Below, in pieces: positions 35,451-44,199 of a stretch of DNA of 62,182 nt; positions within the stretch are counted from its first letter, which is position 1; every line of letters starts with the position of its first letter. Position numbers and translations under genes: made by a program. The DNA comes from Mesorhizobium sp. ORS 3324 (GTDB lineage Bacteria > Pseudomonadota > Alphaproteobacteria > Rhizobiales > Rhizobiaceae). Location of the stretch: the NCBI GenBank assembly GCA_000824825.2, contig LM655209.1:368-62549 (forward strand), given 5' to 3'. The notes under the pieces were generated by a model that did no database searches, was not told the DNA's origin, and worked only from the letters and a program-made list of their open reading frames with translations.

Positions 35451-35726
35451 TCAAGCAACAGGCCTTCTCCGCTTGTCAGGCGTCACCGCGTTGTTTGTGA
35501 ACTGCAGGTTCCGATCATCGCGATCGGCGCCGCGGCATTCGTGGCAGAAGATCACTTTGATTAGATCCCAGTGCATGCAGCCGTAGTCCGGCCCGAGGCG
35601 TTGGACCAACTCGGCGACGTCGAGAACCGCCTTCCGGTTGCAAGTGAGACAGTCAACGGTGAGCCCAGTGCCGGCCTGGAGTTTCTTGCCAAGGGTGTCC
35701 TCAGTGAATGGGAATTTCATCGTCAT
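35451..35726 (-). CDS. zinc-ribbon-like small protein (intact paralogue of 26453-26734)
   Basis: The 91-residue product (MTMKFPFTEDTLGKKLQAGT...) has two Cys pairs, DCLTCNRKAVL and IFCHECRGAD, fitting one zinc site, and an AELVQRLGPDYGCMHWDLIK region between them. GGAG precedes the ATG at 35726 at the same distance as in the broken paralogue. The function is unknown; a nucleic-acid or protein contact role is possible from the zinc ribbon. Proteins of this type are conserved hypothetical proteins in rhizobia. Confidence 0.7.
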   Translation of the reverse strand: MTMKFPFTEDTLGKKLQAGTGLTVDCLTCNRKAVLDVAELVQRLGPDYGCMHWDLIKVIFCHECRGADRDDRNLQFTNNAVTPDKRRRPVA

Positions 35727-35767
35727 GGCGATCTCCGAAAGGTGAGGTCGCCGCACCGCACAGGAAT

Positions 35768-36115
35768 TTAGTCCTGCCCGAGCCGCTCTTCAATCCAGTG
35801 GCGCCAGTGGGTAGGATGAACATTAAGGGGGACACCGGTGATGGCATGCTTCCATCCCTCCAGCGATCTCTCACAGGGAAACACGAGCGGTGCATGCCGT
35901 CTTCGTCCAGAACCGCTAATTCCAAAAGTTGGGCAAATGGCGCACTGAGTATGATCTCCCACATCTTGACAGTATGCGCTCAAGTCCTCGGCCGGCTTTG
36001 ACTTGGGGCAAATATTAGCGGACGCTTTGACGATGCGAACGGATTGCGCATCGATGACGAGGTCGCCGTGCGGCGGGAGCGGCAGATGGAACGAGGCCGC
36101 AAAATCAGCGTTCAA
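35768..36115 (-). CDS. possible hypothetical protein, 115 residues
   Basis: The minus frame (MNADFAASFHLPLPPHGDLV...) contains protein-like text including ANICPKSKPAEDLSAYCQDV and a Trp-rich end THWRHWIEERLGQD. It partly underlies the promoter of the gene at 36121 on the other strand. No family is recognised and no strong ribosome site is seen. Confidence 0.35.
   Translation of the reverse strand: MNADFAASFHLPLPPHGDLVIDAQSVRIVKASANICPKSKPAEDLSAYCQDVGDHTQCAICPTFGISGSGRRRHAPLVFPCERSLEGWKHAITGVPLNVHPTHWRHWIEERLGQD
36088..36112 (+). promoter_or_regulatory. consensus EcfG-type promoter, eight bases from a start codon
   Basis: GGAAC (36088-36092), 16-base spacer, CGTT (36109-36112): full consensus. 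ATG 36121 follows eight bases later, predicting a leaderless mRNA unless translation starts at ATG 36145. Confidence 0.6.
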
Positions 36116-36120
36116 GAGCG

Positions 36121-36354
36121 ATGGCCTTTAGAGATGACATCGAAATGGTGAACCGGATCGTCCGGCAACGCGTGCAGCACGTTGCCGAGCAGCGGGGTCG
36201 TATCTCTGAATTGGAGCGCCAACAGTTGCCGACCGACCAAGCTCACGAGCTTCTGCAAAACTTCGAAAGCCTGCAGTCGTGGCATGAATTCCACCTGTCG
36301 CGGCTGCCGACAAAAGCAGAGCGAATGAATGCGCCCCCCAGTTGGGTTTGTTGA
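36121..36354 (+). CDS. small helical hypothetical protein (same family as 9207-9404)
   Basis: The 77-residue product has the helical pattern RQRVQHVAEQRGRISELERQ followed by DQAHELLQNFESLQSWHEFH, shared with the protein at 9207-9404. Both look like short coiled-coil proteins common in rhizobia. ATG 36121 has no ribosome site but lies immediately after a consensus EcfG-type promoter; ATG 36145 (MVNRIVRQRV) is a possible later start that keeps the family domain. Confidence 0.65.
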   Translation: MAFRDDIEMVNRIVRQRVQHVAEQRGRISELERQQLPTDQAHELLQNFESLQSWHEFHLSRLPTKAERMNAPPSWVC

Positions 36355-36584
36355 CCGCGCTCGCCGCGCCATTGCCCGCAGCAGAAGAGCGGTGATCGAT
36401 GCGAAATTCAGTGCAGCACCAGCGCGCCGATGACGACCAGCGCGGCGAGACACGTCGTCCCCGCGTCCGATATCGAAGGTTTCGCAGGTCATTATCCCCT
36501 TGGACGAAAGCGCCATTCGTCAACCTGGGGTCAATAATATATTAGCAATCCATTGACGAACCCACGCCACGCGCCAGAGTCATG

Positions 36585-36700
36585 GCGCGGCGAAAGGCTC
36601 TTTCAAAATTGGCGATGAGGCCATCATTACTGCGACCGTGCGCCGGCGCGTTACCGAAGATCGCGTCGGCATCTCGATCCCGTCCTTACAATCAGCTGTC
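36585..36700 (+). pseudogene. fragment of a second copy of the 10454-10765 gene
   Basis: The peptide KIGDEAIITATVRRRVTEDR followed by VGISIPS matches LGEEVAITATVRRRVTDDRI-SVSIPS of the intact gene. Only about 35 codons remain and the flank diverges at about 36695. Confidence 0.7.
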
Positions 36701-36800
36701 TTAGCTGGCGAAAGCGTGGTGCAAAGCCAATGCCGATTGTGAGGCCAGTAGCGGGGCTTTCAGGCATGCGACGAGCAAAGGCGCCACAGCGGCTCCTGGC
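36700..36800 (-). pseudogene. fragment of a second copy of the 25364-25522 mini-gene
   Basis: Minus-strand text CGAFARRMPESPATGLTIGI-GFA matches YGAFAMRMAESLATGLAIGM-GFA of the intact mini-protein. It directly abuts the fragment at 36585-36700, so two unrelated small-gene fragments are joined tail to tail. Confidence 0.65.
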
Positions 36801-36864
36801 GTGGGCTGCGGGCTCTCCATAAGCGGCGCCTTAACCCAGCAAATTTGCCGAGCGTCTAGCAGGT

Positions 36865-36913
36865 GCCCGGCCTGTCGGGAGTTTGGGGGACCTAGAGAGG
36901 GAACAGGCCGGGC
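36865..36913. repeat. perfect 11-bp inverted repeat
   Basis: gcccggcctgt (36865-36875) and acaggccgggc (36903-36913) with a 27-base loop; no T-run. The stretch 36800-37180 otherwise holds no gene I can recognise. Confidence 0.45.
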
Positions 36914-37186
36914 CCTTACCCTTTACAGGGCAGAGAGACATTATGCGCTGCCTTTGCTGTGGCAGACATTAACATTTTCTAAGGCTGCCTAGTGCTCCAC
37001 AGTGGCAGGCGCCAGGCCCGCGATATCTAGTGTCACTACAACGATAAGCCGGTCGGGCTGTGGTGATTCCGAAAGCCTCTTGCATTCAGAACTCGTAAAA
37101 TTGTTCGGAACCGAATGCCAATCGAGTGATTGTGGAGATAGGCGGTTCTTGGTCCCCTGAGGCCGCCGGCACTTAAGCCAAGCTCG

Positions 37187-37224
37187 AGCCCGTCGCCGCC
37201 TCCATTTCGACGACGGGCTTTTAA
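37187..37224 (+). terminator. rho-independent terminator-like hairpin
   Basis: agcccgtcg (37187-37195) pairs with cgacgggct (37211-37219), followed by TTT. No intact gene lies directly upstream, so it marks a lost transcript. Confidence 0.55.
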
Positions 37225-37259
37225 ATGAGCGCTTTGCGCTATCGCCGCCGGTGCTTAGA

Positions 37260-37437
37260 TACAGGGGTTCCCAATAGGTCAGCTTCGTCGTCGTGGCGTC
37301 ATCAAACCTGAATGACTTCCGCCGCCAGTTGATTCGCGGTCTTTCTTGGCTGGCCGTCGCTCGCCGCACAGCCGGTCAAACACCCGCTGGAGCAAGTCCA
37401 GATTAGCGGGTCCGTAGACACCTTCATAGCGCGACAT
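37260..37437 (-). pseudogene. broken third copy of the small helical family (9777, 10823)
   Basis: MSRYEGVYGPANLDLLQRVF and DRLCGERRPAKKDRE match the 10823-11041 protein closely; then a shift near 37340 is needed to read QLAAEVIQV, and another to read FDDATT. The ATG at 37437 is conserved but the second half is scrambled. Confidence 0.65.
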
Positions 37438-37669
37438 GGGCATGCCGCCGCCTTTAGCACGGGAGGGGCCCGGCAGGCTGACGGGGTAGGCCAGCAAACG
37501 CCGGCCTGAATGGCGCTGAGACTCGGGGGCAAGAACGGCAGCGCCGGCTGACCATAAATATGCTCCCCTTGCTAATGTGTCGGTTATGCATCCATTAGGC
37601 GGGGAGTTGCCTTACTCTTAGGTTGCCCCTCCCGAGCGCAGCATCGCCCCGGCGGTTGCCAGCTCGGCC

Positions 37670-37935
37670 TCGACCTTGCGCCTGGTGCGGGTGCGCTGCC
37701 GCTATTGCAAGCGGCAGCACAATTATCATCCGTCGGACCTGATCCAGATCTTCGGTATGTCGACGTGGACTCGCTCGCCTGTCGGATGAAGTGCGAGAAC
37801 GGCGCCGACCGCGGCATGCTCGACATCGAGGCATTTTGCCGACTGATCGCAAGGCCGTCAGCTTGCGCATACGTCGGCCGGTATCGATCAAGATCAATCG
37901 GGTGCCAGTAAAGAAGAGGGTCCGAAATCATGGCA
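37670..37935 (+). pseudogene. fragment of a conserved rhizobial zinc-type hypothetical protein
   Basis: VRVRCRYCKRQHNYHPSDLI, then in another frame DVDSLACRMKCENGADRGML and PVSIKINRVPVKK, correspond to a known small rhizobial protein type with CRYCK and a second Cys motif. Two shifts near 37755 and 37840 break the frame. Start region missing. Confidence 0.5.
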
Positions 37936-38229
37936 GAGCGTATCGAACGAGCGCTCAAGGCTCTGTTACCGGTCCGCACCGTTTCGTTCGCCGTAATAGT
38001 CCGAACCACGGCCGATGCCCTGCGGCGATTTCCTGAAATCGCTAATTTAGTTAAACTGAATTAATCTTCATAGTATGGATAAACGGCCGCCGGTCACGGC
38101 AGGTCATGCATTGCGACAGTCCCGCACACGGAGCTTGTTAAGAAGGCAAGTTGAAAGTTTGCCAAGCTTGGTAGCTATGCTATTTCTAAACTGGGGGAAG
38201 CATATTGGCACCGCCTACGGAGGTGGCAC

Positions 38230-39969
38230 TTGCATCCAAAGGCATCCGGTGTCGGCAGGGAGAGTAAGGGGACTACCTCTGACGCTCCAGATAACGCTGA
38301 AGCGCTTCTCGCCGACTTCTTGTCGAACACCGCGGACCTCGTGTCGTTCTATGATCGCGACTTCCGCCTGACGCACTACGCAACCCGGCTCAAAGACGTG
38401 TATGGAGGCGCGGTGACGCCGGGTGCTGCCATTTGGCAGGTCTATCCGAGCTTCCTCGATTCCAGGTGCCGCGACGAATTTCTTCGAGTGTTCCAGGGTG
38501 GATCCGCGGCACGCATCGAATTGCCGCGATCAAAGCGCGATGCGCCTCAGTCTGTTTTCGTCTTCGCGACTTCAAACGGTGTGGGCATCATCGAATCGAG
38601 GCAGCACGTGGGGCGGAGCGCCACGGAGGAGCAGGAGCGTGTAATTCTGCTTCATCAGGCGACGCACGACGTGCTGACCGGCCTGCAGAATCGGCGACGG
38701 TTCGGCGAGCGACTACAGCAGGCATTGGCGGCCATTGGCGAAACAAGGCCGAAAGCCGCGCTGCTGCAAATCGACCTTGATGATTTCAAAGCGGTCAACG
38801 ACACGCTGGGCCATGGCGCGGGCGACACGCTTCTTCAACTCGCGGCAGGTCGTATCCGCGACGCGCTGCGGGACGGCGAATCCGCGTACCGATATGCCGG
38901 CGATGAGTTCGCCGTCATCCAATTGGGAAATGAGCAGCCCGCGGCAGCTGAGCGCCTTGCCGGATCGCTCGTTGATGCGTTCAAGCAGCCGTTCGTCATC
39001 AATGACATTCCCGTGTTCGTCGGCTGCAGTATCGGAATTGCGTTCGCGCCGGAACATGGGACCGATGGCGAGCAACTGATGAAGGCAGCCGACATTGCCC
39101 TTTACGCAGCCAAGACAGATGGACGCGGCTGCGCTCGAATCTTCAACCGTGCGATGCTGCTCTTGCTCGAGCAACGCGAGAATCTGAGGCGCAGCCTTCG
39201 AACAGCGCTGCAGCGCGGCGAACTTTATCTGGAGTACCAACCGCTCATTCGGCCTCCCTCGTCGGTGATCGGTTTCGAGGCGCTGCTGCGGTGGCGACAC
39301 CCCGAGGTCGGGATCATTCCGCCCGGCGTGTTCATCCCGATCGCCGAAGCCGATGGCCTGATGGACGAAATTGGACGATGGGTGCTCGAGGAAGCCTGTC
39401 GCCAGGCATTGACGTGGCCTCCTTCGCTGACGGTGGCAGTGAACCTGTCGCCGGCTCAGTTCCTTAGCGGTTCGCTGACAGACACAGTCGCTGAGATTAT
39501 CGACGAAGTTGGAATTCGGGCCGAACGACTTGAGCTTGAGATAACCGAGACGGTTCTTCTTGAGAAGACGGTCGACAATATCGACATCTTAAACACTCTC
39601 AATGTATTGGGAATACGCATTTCGCTCGACGATTTTGGAACGCATTATTCGTCTTTAAGCTATCTTAAGAATTTCCCCTTCGACACGTTGAAGATCGACC
39701 AGTACTTTATTGCTGACCTAGAGACTGATTCCAAAGGGCAAACGATCGTGCGATCAATCATAAATCTGGCGCATGGCCTGGGAATGAGCGTAACTGCCGA
39801 GGGCGTCGAGACGTCGGCGCAGGCACGGTGGCTGATCAAGGAAAACTGCGATTGCCTGCAGGGAAATTTCCTGGGACGGCCGCTCGGAATCGAGGCAATT
39901 GGCGATTTCATCAGGCGGTCCCTACCGAGGGTGGTACGAGCGATGGAGGAATCAAATCGGGCGGTCTAG
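38230..39969 (+). CDS. PAS-GGDEF-EAL protein (c-di-GMP synthesis/breakdown)
   Basis: The 579-residue protein begins at TTG 38230, supported by GGAGGTG five bases upstream. It has a PAS-like N-terminal part (about 20-125), a GGDEF domain (about 142-305; signature site reads YAGDEF, an AGDEF variant that is active in several enzymes; DVLTGLQNRRRFGERLQQAL) and an EAL domain (about 320-565; GFEALLRWRHPEVG, VNLSPAQFLSGSL, LDDFGTHYSSLSYL). Key EAL acidic residues appear present, so both making and breaking c-di-GMP are possible. No membrane segment. It lies 163-170 bases before the partner-switching operon and could be its output enzyme (inference). Confidence 0.92.
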   Translation: MHPKASGVGRESKGTTSDAPDNAEALLADFLSNTADLVSFYDRDFRLTHYATRLKDVYGGAVTPGAAIWQVYPSFLDSRCRDEFLRVFQGGSAARIELPRSKRDAPQSVFVFATSNGVGIIESRQHVGRSATEEQERVILLHQATHDVLTGLQNRRRFGERLQQALAAIGETRPKAALLQIDLDDFKAVNDTLGHGAGDTLLQLAAGRIRDALRDGESAYRYAGDEFAVIQLGNEQPAAAERLAGSLVDAFKQPFVINDIPVFVGCSIGIAFAPEHGTDGEQLMKAADIALYAAKTDGRGCARIFNRAMLLLLEQRENLRRSLRTALQRGELYLEYQPLIRPPSSVIGFEALLRWRHPEVGIIPPGVFIPIAEADGLMDEIGRWVLEEACRQALTWPPSLTVAVNLSPAQFLSGSLTDTVAEIIDEVGIRAERLELEITETVLLEKTVDNIDILNTLNVLGIRISLDDFGTHYSSLSYLKNFPFDTLKIDQYFIADLETDSKGQTIVRSIINLAHGLGMSVTAEGVETSAQARWLIKENCDCLQGNFLGRPLGIEAIGDFIRRSLPRVVRAMEESNRAV

Positions 39970-40138
39970 CGCCTTGCATCCTTTGTGAAGTGGAGAGTGG
40001 TGGAATCGATCGAGGCAGATATCACGCAATTCGTCGAGCCAGCGAGGGACTAGATCATCACGGGGCGGTGAAATCTTCCGCCTCGGAGGCCATCGCCCCT
40101 GCGGGGCTCAAGTACTGATCGAACAAGGGAGGATGCCG

Positions 40139-40654
40139 ATGGGATCTGTTCATCATGACCTGGCCCGCGAGCCGTCGTTTGAGCCCATGATCCAGATTGA
40201 CATGGAAATCAAAGCGTTTGTCTCCGCTTGGAGACACTGCGATTATGTCTCGACGTACGTGGCCCGGATGATCAGCCAAAACAGGTCGGACTCGGTCCGG
40301 CATTCAAATCTCTTTTCCTCTGCCTTCAACGAATTGTTGGAAGTCGCCTTTCGCACCCGCCATGCCGACGGCGAACTGGCATGCAGGGTGTCCCGCCATG
40401 GCGCGACGGATAGGATTGAGCTGACTTTTCCTTGCGTGCCGGAGGAGCGCCAGTTCTACGAAGAGGCCGTGGCGCAAGTCGCAGGGTCCGAGGCCAGGGG
40501 GCGATACCTTAACTCGGTGTCTGGAGATCTCGCGCCCAGCCGAGAGGTTGTGCTCCTGGAACTGGCTGTCGACTACGGTGCGATACTCAGCGTAGAAGAA
40601 GCCGACGATAATGCGATCAAGCTTGTCGTGGATCTTCCGCTTGAGGGCCAATAG
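40139..40654 (+). CDS. HATPase-like protein with degenerate N box (first gene of signalling operon)
   Basis: The 171-residue product (MGSVHHDLAREPSFEPMIQI...) looks like a slr1658/anti-sigma-type HATPase relative: SNLFSSAFNELLEVAFRTRH corresponds to the N box of the fourth operon gene (IGYLTNELVENAVKF), with FNELLE at about residue 62 but no clear Asn two positions later and no G-rich lid. It may bind a partner rather than ATP. ATG 40139 is chosen because GGAGG ends six bases upstream; ATG 40133 overlaps that site. The next gene starts two bases after its stop. Assignment is tentative. Confidence 0.5.
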   Translation: MGSVHHDLAREPSFEPMIQIDMEIKAFVSAWRHCDYVSTYVARMISQNRSDSVRHSNLFSSAFNELLEVAFRTRHADGELACRVSRHGATDRIELTFPCVPEERQFYEEAVAQVAGSEARGRYLNSVSGDLAPSREVVLLELAVDYGAILSVEEADDNAIKLVVDLPLEGQ

Positions 40655-40656
40655 AG

Positions 40657-41835
40657 GTGAGCCCTTACGATCTCCTTCCGCGTTTCAAGGCGCGCTACGA
40701 CGCGAACAATCAGGAATTCTCTATATCGGGGGTAGTCCGCCCCCAGGCGATTGATGAGCTTGGACCCAGCATAGCATTGCTGCGCGATGCGATCGAGCGT
40801 GTGCGCGGCGTGCTCTACGTCAATGTCAGACGCCTGACGCAGATGAACAACGCCGCCTTTCACGCCTTTTCGAGGATCATCATCGATGCCTGCCGCGCTC
40901 GACCCGACCTTAAATTCGTCGTCATCACGTCAAGCGTCGTCGGATGGACGTCACGAAAATTCGGCCGCTTGAGCGGGATCGAACCGAACATCACTGTCCA
41001 GGAGTATGACAGCGCATTCTATCCCGGGCAGGGCTTCCTAGAGGAAGGCGGCTTCGTTCCAATCCTGCGCACGCAGACAAAGATGACCTGGCGCCATGAG
41101 CGCGAAATCTTGCCGCGACATGGCATGAGGCCCGGGATCGTTATGGCCGACATCTGTTGCGGGATCGGTGATTTCGCCGTGCTCGTGCAGAAGGAGTTCC
41201 AGCCATCGCGGATCGTCGCCCTCGACCACTCCATGACCAGCCTCAACTACGCTCGACGGGTGATGCGGGAGTTTGATATCCGGGGCATCGAATATACCTA
41301 TGGGGATGCCTCGGAAATGTTGCTCGAGGAAGCGCAGTTTGACTTGGTCACCTGCCGACATTCCCTTCAAATCTTCAACCGACCTGAACTCATCCTCAAG
41401 GAACTCTATCGCATCTGCAAACCGGGAGGGCGGGTCTACATCACCAACGAGAAGAATTCGCATTGCCTTGGCGAGCCGCGCGCCGAAAGGATTCGGTGGA
41501 CCTATGATGAGGTGGCGAAGCTGTTCGCGCATTTCGAAATGGACGTCGAGCTTGGGCCGAAGAGCCGGCGATACCTGGTCGAGGCCGGATTCGAAGACAT
41601 ACGTGTCGAGACCTTCATGGTCACCAATCTGGACGGCGATCCGCAGGATTTCGCCGATGTCATTGCAGCCTGGGGGGATGTCTATGCAGGCGACATGGCG
41701 GCCAGACGCGGTGACGGTCCGGAGTTTGTCGCACGGTTCCGGCAGGGCTTCCAGGACCATATTTTCGCAGCGCTCCACCCCAAGGGGTATGCCGGTTGGC
41801 CGATCTGGGTCGCATCGGGGCGAAGACCGCAATGA
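40657..41835 (+). CDS. STAS-like domain fused to a class I SAM methyltransferase
   Basis: The 392-residue protein has an N-terminal region (about 1-120) laid out like the slr1659-type STAS-like proteins: ARYDANNQEFSISGVVRPQA, YVNVRRLTQMNNAAFHAFSR and KFVVITSSVVGWTSRKFGRL parallel the last operon gene (INLKDLHFLNSSGINLLAKF; RGTSDIPWQSKSLPNL). Residues about 155-290 form a Rossmann methyltransferase: motif I ADICCGIGDFA (163), YGDASEML, FDLVTCRHSLQIF and LYRICKPGGRVYI. A STAS-like regulatory domain on a methyltransferase is unusual. GTG 40657 is two bases after the previous stop; the end overlaps the phosphatase start (ATGA). The methylated substrate is unknown. Confidence 0.75.
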   Translation: MSPYDLLPRFKARYDANNQEFSISGVVRPQAIDELGPSIALLRDAIERVRGVLYVNVRRLTQMNNAAFHAFSRIIIDACRARPDLKFVVITSSVVGWTSRKFGRLSGIEPNITVQEYDSAFYPGQGFLEEGGFVPILRTQTKMTWRHEREILPRHGMRPGIVMADICCGIGDFAVLVQKEFQPSRIVALDHSMTSLNYARRVMREFDIRGIEYTYGDASEMLLEEAQFDLVTCRHSLQIFNRPELILKELYRICKPGGRVYITNEKNSHCLGEPRAERIRWTYDEVAKLFAHFEMDVELGPKSRRYLVEAGFEDIRVETFMVTNLDGDPQDFADVIAAWGDVYAGDMAARRGDGPEFVARFRQGFQDHIFAALHPKGYAGWPIWVASGRRPQ

Positions 41836-44198
41836 AAGCCGACAATGAGCATGCTCCGCGCTTCGGCCTGCGTTCCTTTCGGGCGAAATTCGTACTGGTC
41901 GTTGGCGGTGCGGTGCTGTTCGACCTGCTGATGAGCGGTGGTCTGGCTCTTTGGAACGTCCAAAAGCTGTCGCGCGACGCTACATCGGAAGTCGGTGAGG
42001 GCCTGACGACCGCAAACCAGGAATACATTCGTTCCTATGCCCAATCCACGGCGTCGAGTGTCGACCTGCTGCTCGATCGGGTTCATGGGGACGTCAAGGC
42101 GCTGGCCGGCGTGCTGCAGGCCCAGATCGACGATCCGCAAAGGCAGCAACAGGTCGGAGCGACGCTTGCGCAGCAGGCGCCAGCTTCCGTGAAGGTCGTC
42201 TACGACGCAAAGGGCGATTGGGCCCAGAATCTGCCGGGAGCGCCTTCCGTGGTAAGCGTCTGGGGCTATTTGCTGGGCGCCGATCACAGGCCGCTGCCCA
42301 GCGTTCAGCGGGAGATAGAAGACAGCACCGTGATCGATCTCGTCGCGCCAACCCTCATGGCCAGCGGATCGTCCAAGCTGCAGATGTACTATATTGGTCC
42401 GAAAGAACGGCCGATCTTCAGGACGGTACCGTACACGGACCAGGCGCAGACCTTCGACCGGCTCTATCCCGGCCACAACAAGGCGGAGTTCTGGGAGTTC
42501 TTCTTTCCGGGGATCTATGGGTCATGGCAGCAATGGGCCAGGGATCCGGCTTCACGTCCGGTCCCTGATGATATCACTCAGACAGCGCCTTATACCGATG
42601 CTATCACTGGAAAGCTGATCGTCAGCTTTTTCCAACCGCTGTGGACGCGCGATCGCTCGGGTGTTGCCGGTACGGCAGGCGCAGACATCACTCTCGATCA
42701 GCTCGCGGCAGTCGTCGAGCGTGTGAAGATCGCTGAAACCGGTTTCGGCTTCCTCACAATGTCGACCGGCAACGTGGTGGCGATCAATTCGTCGGGCGAG
42801 GCGATCATCGGCCTGACTAAATCGAGCGATGCGGGCACCAAGGGCGTCACCGGTCTGGAGAGATCCCTGCGGGGAAGTACGCAGCCGGCCATCGCGTCGC
42901 TGCCGCTCGACCAGAACAATGACGGCGTCATTCAGCACATCATGCTCGACGACAAGGGCGAACGCGTACCCTATATCGTTGTCCTCAAGAGATTGAAACC
43001 GACCAATCTGTGGAGCTCGGGACCGATCAAGTCCGAGGCCATGTCGGTCGGGATCGTCGTTCCCGAACGGGAGATCTATGCATCCCTGTTTGCCGCACAG
43101 GATAGTATTTCCCGCGCAACCAATCGCATCCTGCTCTTTCAGATCGGCGCGATCGCCGTTTCGCTTCTGATTGTCTTTGCAGCCGTGCTCGGAATTTCGA
43201 AGCGGATCACCGGGGGGCTCAGGGCGCTTGCCAGTGCCGCCCAGCAGCTCCAGTCCAAGGACTATTCGGTGCGCGTCAGCATTCCGACGCGCGACGAGGT
43301 CGGAGCGGTCGGCACCGCTTTCAACCGCATGGCCGAGCAGATCAGCTTTCACACGGAAAACCTCGAGCAACTTGTCGACGAACGAACCAAGGAGCTTGCT
43401 GACGCAAATCAGGAGATATCCGCACTCAACGAAAAGCTGCGGGACGAGAACGTCCGGCTCGGCGCGGAACTCGCGGTTGCCAAGCAGATCCAGATGATGG
43501 TCCTGCCAAAGCCATTCGAACTAGAATCGATCCCGGGGCTGGAGATCGCTGCCTATATGCGGCCGGCCGACGAAGTCGGCGGGGACTACTACGACGTCCT
43601 GCAGAACGGATCACGGGTCAAGATCGGCATCGGCGACGTGACGGGTCATGGGCTCGAAAGCGGCGTGCTGATGCTGATGGTCCAATCCGTCGCACGCGCG
43701 TTGCAGGAGACCAACGAAGGAGATCCGCACCAGTTTCTGGTTCGGCTTAACAGAGCAATTTACAAGAACATCGAGCGGACGAACACCGACAAGCATCTCT
43801 CGCTGGCCTTTCTCGACTTCGAGGATGGTCGGGTAACGCTGTCCGGCCAGCATGAGGACGTTCTCCTCGTGCGCGCGGATGGGGGCGTTGAACGTATCGA
43901 TACGCTTGATCTGGGCCTGCCGGTCGGCCTGGAGAATGACATCTCGCACTTCATCGATACGCGTGAAATCGTGTTCGGGAGCGGTGATGTAATCGTGTTG
44001 CACACCGACGGTGTGACCGAGGCGGAAGACGAAGACAGAAGACTGTTCGGTTTCGAGCGCCTCTGCCAGAGCGTGCAAAAGCGTCATGGCAGGAGCGCCG
44101 AGGAAATCAAGACCGGGATCATCGAGGATCTGATGGCCCATATCGGCATTCAGAAGATCCACGACGACATCACCCTCGTGATCATAAGGCACATCTAG
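41832..44198 (+). CDS. Cache-HAMP-SpoIIE/PP2C-type phosphatase
   Basis: The 788-residue membrane protein has a first membrane segment (about 16-40), a large periplasmic Cache-type sensor (about 45-425, with LIVSFFQPLWTRDRSGVAGT and TGFGFLTMSTGNVVAINSSG), a second segment (about 431-455), HAMP (about 456-507), a coiled coil (about 508-555) and a PP2C/SpoIIE phosphatase (about 560-788) with RPADEVGGDYYDV, GDVTGHGLESG, HTDGVTEAEDEDR and HDDITLVI. The metal-binding Asp residues are present. It should dephosphorylate a STAS-type partner, most simply the last gene product, in response to an outside signal. Start 41832 is set by the ATGA overlap with the methyltransferase gene. Confidence 0.93.
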   Translation: MKADNEHAPRFGLRSFRAKFVLVVGGAVLFDLLMSGGLALWNVQKLSRDATSEVGEGLTTANQEYIRSYAQSTASSVDLLLDRVHGDVKALAGVLQAQIDDPQRQQQVGATLAQQAPASVKVVYDAKGDWAQNLPGAPSVVSVWGYLLGADHRPLPSVQREIEDSTVIDLVAPTLMASGSSKLQMYYIGPKERPIFRTVPYTDQAQTFDRLYPGHNKAEFWEFFFPGIYGSWQQWARDPASRPVPDDITQTAPYTDAITGKLIVSFFQPLWTRDRSGVAGTAGADITLDQLAAVVERVKIAETGFGFLTMSTGNVVAINSSGEAIIGLTKSSDAGTKGVTGLERSLRGSTQPAIASLPLDQNNDGVIQHIMLDDKGERVPYIVVLKRLKPTNLWSSGPIKSEAMSVGIVVPEREIYASLFAAQDSISRATNRILLFQIGAIAVSLLIVFAAVLGISKRITGGLRALASAAQQLQSKDYSVRVSIPTRDEVGAVGTAFNRMAEQISFHTENLEQLVDERTKELADANQEISALNEKLRDENVRLGAELAVAKQIQMMVLPKPFELESIPGLEIAAYMRPADEVGGDYYDVLQNGSRVKIGIGDVTGHGLESGVLMLMVQSVARALQETNEGDPHQFLVRLNRAIYKNIERTNTDKHLSLAFLDFEDGRVTLSGQHEDVLLVRADGGVERIDTLDLGLPVGLENDISHFIDTREIVFGSGDVIVLHTDGVTEAEDEDRRLFGFERLCQSVQKRHGRSAEEIKTGIIEDLMAHIGIQKIHDDITLVIIRHI

Positions 44199-44199
44199 A

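Noticed and set aside
41038..42476. Minus-strand frames opposite the methyltransferase and phosphatase
   Set aside because: Shadow frames with no motif and no ribosome sites.
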